DNA of 7,510 bases from Candidatus Sumerlaeota bacterium (GTDB lineage Bacteria > Sumerlaeota > Sumerlaeia > JADFCT01), in assembly GCA_026398575.1 (NCBI GenBank), contig JAPLSP010000699.1, positions 1-7,510 of the forward strand. The letters are read 5' to 3'. Below are positions 1 through 4,867 of this stretch, in pieces. The notes under the pieces were generated by a model, which worked only from the letters and a program-made list of their open reading frames with translations, did not search any database and was not told the origin of the DNA. The translations under genes were made by a program, and so were the position numbers. How positions within the stretch are numbered: position 1 is the stretch's first letter; every line of letters begins with the position of its first letter.

Positions 1-61
1 CGAAGACCGCCGCGGCGAGCTCGATGCGAAGCAGATCGAGCGGATGAAGGCAGCAGAGTAG
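1..61 (+). CDS. C-terminal end of an unidentified protein (partial)
   Basis: Reading from base 2, an open frame runs to a TAG at 59-61 and encodes a charged tail, EDRRGELDAKQIERMKAAE. The Asp/Glu/Lys/Arg-rich helical composition and high G/C at third positions fit the true end of a gene that begins outside the window. It converges with the DUF169 gene, whose stop is 53 bases away. Nineteen residues are too few to name a family. The other two forward frames are also open for part of this distance, so the assignment is only probable. Confidence 0.4.
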   Translation, partial: EDRRGELDAKQIERMKAAE

Positions 62-90
62 AGACGCGGAGAGGGGAGACGCGGAGATGG
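61..90. repeat. Two tandem 15-bp purine-rich units
   Basis: GAGACGCGGAGAGGG (61-75) is followed directly by GAGACGCGGAGATGG (76-90), with 14 of 15 bases identical. A decayed third unit may follow to about 104. It starts at the stop codon of the upstream partial gene and fills the gap between two convergent genes. The strand bias (almost pure purine on the + strand) is marked. Its function is unknown; it may be a member of a dispersed simple repeat. Confidence 0.6.
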
Positions 91-113
91 GGAAGATGCG
101 AGAGTGAAATTTT

Positions 114-833
114 TTAGATCAATCCTCTCGCCTTCCTGAGATTCCGCCAGAAGGGTTTGTAGAGGAAACTCTTGTCATCGAGGGCGCACAGCTGTTCGAA
201 CATCGGCTTGGTGGCAGTAAAGGCGAGGATGTCCGGCGGCAGGAAATGGCGCATCGCGATGTCGGTCGCGCCGATGAGCGCCTGCGGGCGATCCATATCC
301 TCGAATGACGGCGCCAATTGCATGCACCCCGCGCCAAAGGGAGCGATAACCGGCGGCGGATCGTCCGGCGCGCTGTTGTATTGCGCCCCCAGCATCAGCG
401 CGCCCAGCTGATCGGGATTGACGAGGAACGTGACGGTCTTGAGATACGGGTACTGATCCTCGCGCAACGGTCCGAGGAAAAGGTTAGGATGCTGCTGGCG
501 GTAAGTGGTTTGGCGGTCAAGCCAGCGATTCATGAGGTCGTGCGAGGGTTTCAGCCCTTCCTGGTCCACGAGGAACTTCACCAACTCCTCGCGCGGCCGC
601 GCCTCGACGCTGAGCAGCGATCGCCCCGCCCCGCCACAGCCGAAGTTGTCTTTCGCGATGTGGAGTGTTTCGCCCTTCAGCCAGTTCTTATAGAAAGCAA
701 ACACGCACACATTCCTGCCCTGTTCCGGCTTCACCAGAGGATTGAACGCCCCTTCTTCCGGCGCATCATAAAATCCAATGAGCGGAGTCGTTAGTCCAAG
801 GATGTTGAGCAGATTTTTTGGATTGGGTTGCAT
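114..833 (-). CDS. DUF169 family protein
   Basis: 239-residue cytoplasmic protein of the DUF169 family (COG2043), whose biochemical role is not established. Conserved-looking features are the opening LLNILGLTTPLIGFYDAPEE, a first cysteine in NVCVFAFYKNW (about residue 43), the NFGCGGAGRSLL segment (Cys about 66) and a third cysteine in PFGAGCMQLAP (about 170). Gly-Cys-Gly and Gly-Cys motifs of this kind are typical of the family and could bind a metal or cofactor, which is inference. The length is normal. I chose the ATG at 831-833 because GGAGG lies five bases upstream; an ATG four codons earlier has no such site. The hicB-like gene ends 30 bases upstream on the same strand, so the two may share a transcript. 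No hairpin terminator is seen after the stop. Confidence 0.8.
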   Translation of the reverse strand: MQPNPKNLLNILGLTTPLIGFYDAPEEGAFNPLVKPEQGRNVCVFAFYKNWLKGETLHIAKDNFGCGGAGRSLLSVEARPREELVKFLVDQEGLKPSHDLMNRWLDRQTTYRQQHPNLFLGPLREDQYPYLKTVTFLVNPDQLGALMLGAQYNSAPDDPPPVIAPFGAGCMQLAPSFEDMDRPQALIGATDIAMRHFLPPDILAFTATKPMFEQLCALDDKSFLYKPFWRNLRKARGLI

Positions 834-863
834 GGTCGCCTCCATGGAACTACAGGCAGAATT

Positions 864-1034
864 CTATCCATTCGCCAGCCGATCTTCGATATGGAGACGA
901 ATCGCATCGGTTAAATTCGCGCGGGCGTCTTCAAAGGCGTCTCCGCTTGTATAACAGCCTTGCAGCTCAGGACAATAAGCATAATAGCCATCTGCGTCCT
1001 TTTCGATCACAGCAGCCAGGCGATATGTTTTCAT
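864..1034 (-). CDS. Solitary HicB-like antitoxin domain protein
   Basis: 56-residue protein that is almost entirely the HicB fold: MKTYRLAAVIEKDADGYYAY followed by CPELQGCYTSGDAFEDARANLTDAIRLHIED. The pattern 'D-x-G-Y-x-A-Y-x-P-E-L-x-G-C-x-(T/S)-x-G-x-(T/S/A)' and the trailing helix are family hallmarks. HicB proteins normally neutralise the HicA mRNA-cleaving toxin and repress their own operon through a C-terminal DNA-binding domain. Here there is no room for that domain and no HicA reading frame on either side, so this is an orphan or single-domain member. The start is the ATG at 1032-1034, preceded by CAGGA about nine bases upstream; the longer frame upstream (to 1097) would read through the promoter region. 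A good promoter sits at 1087-1115. DUF169 follows 30 bases downstream. Confidence 0.8.
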   Translation of the reverse strand: MKTYRLAAVIEKDADGYYAYCPELQGCYTSGDAFEDARANLTDAIRLHIEDRLANG

Positions 1035-1086
1035 AAATTTCTGTCCTGAATTAAACTGATTTGATGAATTCACAATATGCGAGTTA

Positions 1087-1115
1087 ATTATCCGCATGAG
1101 TTCTCAGGATGTCAA
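1087..1115 (-). promoter_or_regulatory. Sigma70-like promoter for the hicB-like gene
   Basis: On the minus strand TTGACA (complement of 1110-1115) is separated by exactly 17 bases from GATAAT (complement of 1087-1092), six of six and five of six matches to consensus. It lies between the DUF1080 stop and the hicB-like start, giving a leader of roughly 45 bases. It should drive the hicB-like gene and probably DUF169. Six-base inverted arms TGAATT/AATTCA (1047-1052, 1067-1072) in the leader could be an operator, but they are short enough to be chance. Confidence 0.7.
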
Positions 1116-1137
1116 GGGCCGGTCCTGATTGGGGCCG

Positions 1138-1953
1138 TTACTTTGGCTCGACCTTCTTTAATACATCTGCAATCGGCTCCTTGCCGGTGTATTGCGGCTT
1201 GCGGTCCGTCAGCGCCTTGATACGGACGTTGCGGAACCAGACGGCTGCGCCGCCGTAGTTTTGAAGGCCGATGAAGCCTTCGCGCGGGAGCGATGCGATC
1301 GGGTAGGGAAATTTGTTGTGTTTGCCGTCGGGATTCTGATTCGCGGTGGTCCACTGGTTGAGATCGGATTTGACGATTTTCTTGCCATTGAGCTCGACGG
1401 TAACGAGGTTGTCGTTGGCGGTGATCTTGAAGTGGTTCCATTCGCCGAGCGGTGAGTTGGCATTTTCACTCGGATGGACGAGATCATACAGCGCGCCGTT
1501 GGCGTTCATCGCGTCCCACTTGGCGCCGTAGGCGGCGTTATCGAGAATCTGAATCTCCATTCCGGTGTTCACTGGATTTTTGAGATCGTGGACGCGGAAC
1601 ATGACGCCGCTGTTGCTCTTTTTGTTGGCGGCCACCTTGAAGTCGAGTTCGATGACGTAATCGCAATAGCGTTGCTTTGTGAAAAGGTTTCGACCTGATT
1701 TGACTGGCGTGAGTTCGCCCTGCTCGTTGATCGCCCATACTCCATCCTTGGGATCGCCTTGCCAAGCGTCGAGGTTTTTTCCATCAAAGAGGATTTCCCA
1801 GCCGTCTTTGTCGAGCTTGGGTTGGTAATCGCTTGGGTTTGCATTGTGGACTTCAACCCGGGCTTGATCTTTGCTTTTTTCGTCAGCAGCAAGAACGGCT
1901 TGAGCCTGTACCAATGCAATGCAGAACAAAACTGGCAGGATTGTCTCTTTCAC
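1138..1953 (-). CDS. Secreted DUF1080 / 3-keto-disaccharide hydrolase domain protein
   Basis: 271-residue exported protein. A signal peptide covers about residues 1-23 (charged KE start, hydrophobic ILPVLFCIALVQ core, AVLA-A cleavage site). A DUF1080 domain (now called 3-keto-disaccharide hydrolase, a concanavalin-like jelly roll) follows from GWEILFDGKNLDAW (about 51) through YVIELDFKV, SNSGVMFRV, GMEIQILDN, GEWNHFKITA and VELNGKKIV, to GFIGLQNYGGAAVWFRNVRI near the end. Characterised relatives act on 3-keto-glycosides made by Gfo/Idh/MocA-type oxidases; the specificity here is unknown. I chose the GTG at 1951-1953 because AAGGGGGAAC lies just upstream and the signal peptide then begins at residue 1. 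An upstream in-frame start (2007) would add 18 residues ahead of the signal sequence. Expected location is periplasm or cell surface. The Gfo/Idh/MocA gene about 3 kb away is a possible functional partner, not an operon mate. Confidence 0.85.
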   Translation of the reverse strand: MKETILPVLFCIALVQAQAVLAADEKSKDQARVEVHNANPSDYQPKLDKDGWEILFDGKNLDAWQGDPKDGVWAINEQGELTPVKSGRNLFTKQRYCDYVIELDFKVAANKKSNSGVMFRVHDLKNPVNTGMEIQILDNAAYGAKWDAMNANGALYDLVHPSENANSPLGEWNHFKITANDNLVTVELNGKKIVKSDLNQWTTANQNPDGKHNKFPYPIASLPREGFIGLQNYGGAAVWFRNVRIKALTDRKPQYTGKEPIADVLKKVEPK

Positions 1954-2111
1954 GGATAGTTCCCCCTTGGAAAAGAAAACATTAAAAGGCGACCGAAATT
2001 CCATCACTGCTTCATCGGCTGCACAATGCCTTTTTGTGGCGCTGGGATAAAGATAATCGGTTCACTTGTATTTTGCTCACATGCTGAAGTTGTCTCTATG
2101 GAAATCGGCTA

Positions 2112-2140
2112 TTGACATCTGAAGGCCCCAACGGTACATG
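2112..2140 (+). promoter_or_regulatory. Possible higBA promoter
   Basis: A perfect -35 hexamer TTGACA (2112-2117) is followed after 17 bases by TACATG (2135-2140), a poor -10 with three of six matches. It ends about 20 bases before the higB GTG start. The position fits, but the weak -10 leaves it uncertain. Confidence 0.35.
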
Positions 2141-2160
2141 AATTGAACGGGAGATGGAAC

Positions 2161-2493
2161 GTGATCATTGTCTTTGCGTCCAGAAAATTGCAGAAGATTA
2201 TAAATGATTCGAGGAATCGGCAAAAAACTTTTGGAGAACGAGCCAAACCTCTTGGTCAAAGACTCGACGACCTTCAGGCCGTCAGCGATTTTCAAAAGGC
2301 ATTTTTGCTTCCGGGTAGGTTGGAACCTTTGGAGGGCGGGGAAAATGAGTTCTCCATGCATTTGACTGCAAATTGGCGCTTGATATTGGCGCCCGCGAAT
2401 GAGCCATTGCCAAGAAAAGAAGATAGTGGCATTGACTATTCCCAGGTGGATATTGTGAAGATAATCAGGATCGAGGATTATCATAAAGGATAG
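2161..2493 (+). CDS. higB: HigB-like toxin (RelE/ParE superfamily)
   Basis: 110-residue basic protein of the HigB branch of the RelE/ParE fold. Known HigB toxins cut mRNA on the ribosome. The family pattern is visible: N-terminal strand MIIVFASRKLQKI, the helix RAKPLGQRLDDLQAVSDFQ, the strand FSMHLTANWRLILAP and the closing VDIVKIIRIEDYH. I start it at the GTG at 2161 because GGGAG sits seven bases upstream and this gives the usual short N-terminus; a TTG at 2143 would add six residues that overlap the ribosome-binding site. HigA starts seven bases after the stop, the toxin-first order typical of higBA and the reverse of most TA operons. The DNA is clearly richer in A/T than the flanking metabolic genes, as expected for a transferred module. 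Confidence 0.85.
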   Translation: MIIVFASRKLQKIINDSRNRQKTFGERAKPLGQRLDDLQAVSDFQKAFLLPGRLEPLEGGENEFSMHLTANWRLILAPANEPLPRKEDSGIDYSQVDIVKIIRIEDYHKG

Positions 2494-2500
2494 GCGCATT

Positions 2501-2830
2501 ATGAGTACTCAAACCAGAAACGAATACATGCCTGATAGTGTTTCGCCGCCGCGTGACACGTTGCGCGAACTTCTTAAGGAGCGCGGTATTTCTTATCTTG
2601 AGCTAGTTGCTAGAACTGACAAAACAGCAAGTGTTCTATGTAAAATTTTGAATGACAGCGCCGATGCTCCGATTACGCCGGGAATTGCGCTGCAATTGGA
2701 GCAGGCCTTGGGGCTTCCTGCCGATTTTTGGCTTGCCAGAGAACACGCTTATCGAGAAGCCCAAGCACGGATGCCCGGAGAAGCGCGGTACAGGCGAGGC
2801 ATTAAGATTGTCTCTCAGCGTGCTGCGTAA
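2501..2830 (+). CDS. higA: HigA-like antitoxin, XRE-family helix-turn-helix
   Basis: 109-residue antitoxin and likely autorepressor. The helix-turn-helix spans about residues 18-75: DTLRELLKERGISYLELVAR, then KTASVLCKILND, then ITPGIALQLEQALGLPADFW. The GLPADFWLxxEHAYREA stretch is a signature of HigA proteins. By family analogy it binds HigB and the operon promoter. Its ribosome-binding site AAAGGA (about 2485-2490) lies inside the last codons of higB, so translation of the two genes is probably coupled. The basic C-terminal tail (GEARYRRGIKIVSQRAA) is longer than the minimum for the fold. The stop codon sits in a short inverted repeat shared with the convergent gene. Confidence 0.88.
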   Translation: MSTQTRNEYMPDSVSPPRDTLRELLKERGISYLELVARTDKTASVLCKILNDSADAPITPGIALQLEQALGLPADFWLAREHAYREAQARMPGEARYRRGIKIVSQRAA

Positions 2831-2857
2831 GCCAGATTATATCCTCTCTTTGGCTTA
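2828..2857. repeat. Inverted repeat spanning two convergent stop codons
   Basis: TAAGCCA (2828-2834) and TGGCTTA (2851-2857) are perfect 7-bp inverted arms around 16 bases. Each arm contains a stop codon: higA's TAA on the + strand and the TAA of the convergent minus-strand gene. It could act as a weak bidirectional end structure, but no T-run follows on either strand, so an intrinsic terminator is not supported. Confidence 0.4.
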
Positions 2858-3550
2858 GGCCCACCCCTCCGCCGCCAGCGCGTCATGCAGTTCGTCGGGG
2901 TGGCGGCGGCAATGGTATTCGAGGTGGCTGGATTCGACGTGGGCTTTTTGGTAGGAGATGCCGCCGGCCATGCGCTTGCGTTCGTGCAGCTCGTGCAAAA
3001 GCACGTAACCGCGCTCGAACTCCTCGATGTCGTCGTCTATCCACACTTCCTTTTGGGGCACGTACTCATAGACGTAGTCATGTCCGCCGGCGGTAAAGTC
3101 AATATCGAAGACGCTGCGCACGAGGCGGCCATTCACGATCCACACCGAAATGCCGTTTTCAAGTTTCTTCCAGAGGCGCTCGTGGACGTCTTTGCTCTCG
3201 GGTAGTTTCTGGCCGCTGTGAGTGAGCTTGCGCACGTCGCCTGCGCGGCGGCGCTCTTTGCGCTCGGTCTTGTTGGCTTCTATCAGGGCTTTATCATAAG
3301 GCATGCCCTTCTCCATCAGGCGATGCTCGACGAGGAGGTGCTCGATAAAAAACTTGCGCTCGTTGCTATCGCCCTCCTGATCAATCCATAGTTCATTCTG
3401 CGGAATGTAGTGATACCGGTAATGCTGGCCGAAGTTCGTGAACTCTTCATCAATATGCCCGCGAATGAAGCTGCCGTCCACGATGAACACATGGAGGCCG
3501 CCGGCGTCTTCGCATTTGCTGAGATAAGGCGGTTTCAAAGCATTTGTCAT
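2855..3550 (-). CDS. Unrecognised protein with two tandem copies of one ~81-residue domain
   Basis: 231-residue, very charged, soluble protein that I cannot assign to a named family. Residues 21-101 and 136-216 align without any gap at an offset of 115, with 32 of 81 positions identical by hand count. The shared pattern is V-x-I-V-(D/N)-G, R, D, F-T, G, Y-x-Y-x-Y-x-P-Q-x-E-x-W-I-D, E-R, H-x-L-x-E, M-x-x-G-x-x-Y-x-K-A, E, R-R. Copy 2 carries HELHER (186-191), which looks like a metal-ligand cluster; copy 1 has only HLLVE there. This suggests one active and one degenerate copy, which is inference. The linker (102-135) is basic. The start ATG (3548-3550) overlaps the stop of the truncated LOR gene as ATGA and has only a weak ribosome site, so it is probably translated by coupling. 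It converges with higA, with 24 bases between the stops. Confidence 0.75.
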   Translation of the reverse strand: MTNALKPPYLSKCEDAGGLHVFIVDGSFIRGHIDEEFTNFGQHYRYHYIPQNELWIDQEGDSNERKFFIEHLLVEHRLMEKGMPYDKALIEANKTERKERRRAGDVRKLTHSGQKLPESKDVHERLWKKLENGISVWIVNGRLVRSVFDIDFTAGGHDYVYEYVPQKEVWIDDDIEEFERGYVLLHELHERKRMAGGISYQKAHVESSHLEYHCRRHPDELHDALAAEGWA

Positions 3551-3699
3551 AGCCGCGTTCCATTCACGGTCAAAATAGAGATTTTATGGCCCAGGGAGAA
3601 GACTTTTCCATCCACAAAAAAGACGTCGGCGCCTGCTTCATCCTTGATGATGAAATCATCGCCCAGCGCCCATAGTTTTTGCTTCATCAGATACTTCAC
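3547..3699 (-). CDS. Truncated LURP-one-related (LOR / YxjI-like) protein
   Basis: 50-residue protein from GTG (3697-3699) to TGA (3547-3549). It begins MKYLMKQKLWALGDDFIIKD and continues EAGADVFFVDGKVFSLGHKI. This matches the N-terminal strands of the LOR family (Tubby-like fold, DUF567; B. subtilis YxjI is a relative), in which 'KQKxxxxGDDFxIKDExGxxVFxVDGKVFSLG' is typical. Full-length family members are about 160 residues, so two thirds is missing. I read the other two frames past the stop and found no continuation, so this is a truncation, not a frameshift. It remains apparently translatable: AGGAGG lies nine bases upstream of the GTG, whereas an ATG at 3706-3708 touches that site and is too close. 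It overlaps the next gene by four bases (ATGA). It may be a remnant or a minimal version serving as a leader for the downstream gene. Confidence 0.7.
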   Translation of the reverse strand: MKYLMKQKLWALGDDFIIKDEAGADVFFVDGKVFSLGHKISILTVNGTRL

Positions 3700-3708
3700 G
3701 CTGCTCAT

Positions 3709-3714
3709 CCTCCT
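3709..3714 (-). promoter_or_regulatory. Ribosome-binding site that fixes the LOR start
   Basis: On the minus strand this is AGGAGG, the strongest Shine-Dalgarno match in the window. It directly abuts an ATG (3706-3708) and lies nine bases from the GTG (3697-3699). Spacing and the family N-terminus (MKYLMKQK) both favour the GTG. Confidence 0.65.
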
Positions 3715-3758
3715 TTTCAGCGGTTTTCTCTTTCATTGGATTATCTTAGAGTAAAGGT

Positions 3759-3956
3759 TTACTTATCCTGCGCGGCGGAAAGGCATATCCAAAGGATAAT
3801 ATACAGAAGCACTCCGGTGCCAAAGAAAAAAAACAAAACCAAGAACAGCGCTCGCCAAATCGAAGTGGGTATCGGAGTATGTTCGCCCAAACCTCCGCAG
3901 ACTCCGCCCAGAATACGATCTTTTTCCGATTTGCGTATTTGATCAATGAATCCCAT
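3759..3956 (-). CDS. PspC-domain small membrane protein
   Basis: 65-residue protein made only of a PspC domain. Family signature: RKSEKDRILGGVCGGLGEHT (residues about 7-26), then the spaced IWRALF and one transmembrane segment, LFLVLFFFFGTGVLLYIILW (about 35-56). PspC domains occur in phage-shock and related envelope-stress proteins of the inner membrane; short stand-alone forms are common and mostly uncharacterised. The ATG at 3954-3956 has GAGGGGG about eight bases upstream; a GTG five codons earlier lies inside that ribosome site and is rejected. A weak promoter-like pair (ATGACA, 17 bases, TAATGT; 3975-4003) precedes it. The truncated LOR gene starts 59 bases downstream with no hairpin between, so PspC, LOR and the two-copy protein probably form one transcript. 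Confidence 0.85.
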   Translation of the reverse strand: MGFIDQIRKSEKDRILGGVCGGLGEHTPIPTSIWRALFLVLFFFFGTGVLLYIILWICLSAAQDK

Positions 3957-4001
3957 AGCCAGCCCCCTCACTAGACATTACCGAACTCAACGGTACTTGT
4001 C

Positions 4002-4024
4002 ATAGATAGCGTCTTCCTATCTAT
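4002..4024. repeat. 8-bp perfect hairpin at the toxin stop codon
   Basis: ATAGATAG (4002-4009) and CTATCTAT (4017-4024) are perfect inverted arms around a 7-base loop. The right arm contains the TAG stop of the RelE-like gene. The stem is A/T-rich and no T-run follows on the minus strand, so it could be a 3' stabilising hairpin or weak terminator between the TA operon and pspC. It also overlaps the weak -35 suggested for pspC. Confidence 0.45.
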
Positions 4025-4325
4025 ATGCATCCTTTCGTTGATCTGCGGTTAATATGAACACCATACGCTCTTCCTCATCAATTAAGTAAAAAACACGATA
4101 TCGCCCTATTCGATATCGCCATGTCTCCGGACGGTAGCCATGCAGTTTTTTAATATTCGGTCCGAAATGCGGCTCGCGCCGAAGCTGAGGATAAATATAA
4201 GAAAGGAGCTTCTTCTTGATGAAGCCGGCATCAAAAGGTGAGAATTTTGCGAGTCTTTTGCGCAATTCTTCTGTTTCAAATATTCGATAATCAGACAAAT
4301 GATCCTCTCCTATGATTTGCGTCAT
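4017..4325 (-). CDS. RelE/ParE-family toxin
   Basis: 102-residue basic protein of the RelE/ParE superfamily, second gene of an antitoxin-toxin operon. The diagnostic core is YRIFETEELRKRLAKF at the start, then FGPNIKKLHGYRPETWRYRI, then GRYRVFYLIDEEERMVFILT with a short tail RKDAYR. The 'L-x-G-x-x-x-x-x-W-R-Y-R-I-G-x-Y-R-V-x-Y' run is the standard toxin strand pattern; related RelE enzymes cleave mRNA in the ribosomal A site, while ParE-like ones inhibit gyrase, and sequence alone does not decide. Two starts are plausible. The ATG at 4323-4325 has GAGGGG upstream and overlaps the antitoxin gene by 35 bases. A TTG at 4296-4298 has AGGAGAGG five bases upstream, would give the more usual short N-terminus and reduces the overlap to 8 bases. 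I list the ATG. Confidence 0.87.
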   Translation of the reverse strand: MTQIIGEDHLSDYRIFETEELRKRLAKFSPFDAGFIKKKLLSYIYPQLRREPHFGPNIKKLHGYRPETWRYRIGRYRVFYLIDEEERMVFILTADQRKDAYR

Positions 4326-4530
4326 TAGTGCCCCTCTTGAGGCTCCGATTTAATTTGCGATTGCTCTTGATCTCCGCCATTTCGTATTCATCAACCATTT
4401 GATGCTCTTCAATAAATCGCATAGCGGCAGTTTCGATGAAGTTCGAGAGCGCTCGATTCTCCTGCTCAGCGCTGGACCTAAAAATCCTGTAAACGGGCTC
4501 ATTGAGCCGTAAGGTAACTGTTTTCGACAT
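4291..4530 (-). CDS. Ribbon-helix-helix (CopG/RHH) antitoxin
   Basis: 79-residue protein with an N-terminal ribbon-helix-helix: the DNA-binding strand KTVTLRLNEPVYRIFRSSAE (about 3-22) and the second helix ENRALSNFIETAAMRFIEEH (about 24-43). An acidic then basic tail follows, which in such antitoxins wraps the toxin. The pattern 'xVTLRLxxxxxxxxxxxAxxxxRxLSNFIExAA' is common among antitoxins paired with RelE-like toxins, as here. The ATG at 4528-4530 is preceded by AGGAG nine bases away; the frame extends further upstream but that would run into the promoter. It should repress its own operon, and a 29-bp palindrome over the promoter (4586-4614) is the likely target. Confidence 0.85.
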   Translation of the reverse strand: MSKTVTLRLNEPVYRIFRSSAEQENRALSNFIETAAMRFIEEHQMVDEYEMAEIKSNRKLNRSLKRGTNDANHRRGSFV

Positions 4531-4578
4531 ATTTTGTCTCCTGAGCCGATTTCTTTTTGCATTCGTTTGCACGCAGAA

Positions 4579-4607
4579 AGAATACAAAAGCATTCAAAGT
4601 CTTTCAA
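4579..4607 (-). promoter_or_regulatory. Sigma70-like promoter of the RHH-RelE operon
   Basis: Minus-strand TTGAAA (complement of 4602-4607), 17 bases, then TATTCT (complement of 4579-4584). It gives a leader of about 40 bases before the antitoxin ATG. The -35 and most of the spacer lie inside the palindrome at 4586-4614. Confidence 0.6.
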
Positions 4608-4614
4608 GGCTTTT
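4586..4614. promoter_or_regulatory. 29-bp near-palindrome, likely antitoxin operator
   Basis: Left half AAAAGCATTCAAAG (4586-4599), centre T4600, right half CTTTCAAGGCTTTT (4601-4614). Twelve of fourteen symmetric pairs match; the mismatches are 4592/4608 and 4595/4605. It covers the -35 and spacer of the operon promoter, the usual place for an RHH antitoxin repressor site. Length and position make chance unlikely. Confidence 0.65.
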
Positions 4615-4787
4615 CCATGGTTACAGATGCAGCTCCATAAAGACCGTGTCTTTCATTCAAAAAATGACTGACAAAACGATGGATGACAAAATTCCAAACT
4701 ATTCATCAAGCGGCGCCGGCCTTGCCCTTGACAGCCCTCGCTTCGCGTTCAACAATCCCTGCACTGCAAGGAATGCGGCCTGAAGCA
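4615..4787. other. Gene-free spacer, possible gene remnant at its right end
   Basis: No convincing gene lies between the TA promoter and the repeat unit. The composition changes abruptly near 4710: A/T-rich to the left, G/C-rich to the right. On the minus strand, 4706-4787 can be read as a tail ending EREARAVKGKAGAA and TGA, running directly out of the repeat. That could be the last codons of a gene cut off by the repeat, but another minus frame is open over the same bases and the case is weak. Confidence 0.35.
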
Positions 4788-4867
4788 GCGCCAGCTTTTG
4801 GAGTGCGGTTGCTTGCTGCCGCTTTTTGCTTCGATATTCCATAAGATTGGCGTAGCAAAAGCGGCAG
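4788..4867 (-). repeat. ~80-bp hairpin repeat unit, copy 1
   Basis: Begins GCGCCAGCTTTTGGAGTGCG and ends AGCAAAAGCGGCAG. It is the inverted copy of 6146-6224, differing at a limited number of loop and stem positions. Two folds are visible: an outer 14-bp stem, CTGCCGCTTTTTGCT (4816-4830) with AGCAAAAGCGGCAG (4854-4867) and one bulged T, around a loop containing GATTGGCG; and a small imperfect hairpin in GCGGTTGCTTGCTGCCGC. The size and structure resemble a REP/BIME-type element. Its last base adjoins the first surviving codon of the Gfo/Idh/MocA gene and supplies an in-frame TAG (4853-4855) just upstream. Confidence 0.85.

Noticed and set aside
318..794. 158-residue + strand open frame
   Set aside because: Mirror of the DUF169 gene in G/C-rich DNA; no domain pattern and no ribosome site.
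1035..1137. A hicA toxin gene next to the HicB-like gene
   Set aside because: I looked upstream and in the 30-base gap downstream. Neither holds room or a reading frame for the 60-80-residue HicA fold.
1110..1137. Intrinsic terminator after the DUF1080 gene
   Set aside because: Only 4-bp GGCC arms can pair and there is no T-run on the minus strand.
2077..2499. 140-residue minus-strand open frame
   Set aside because: Antisense to higB; the + strand protein has family motifs, a good ribosome site and its cognate antitoxin next to it.
3706..3708. ATG start for the LOR gene
   Set aside because: It touches the AGGAGG ribosome site, leaving no spacing; the GTG nine bases from the site gives the family-like N-terminus.
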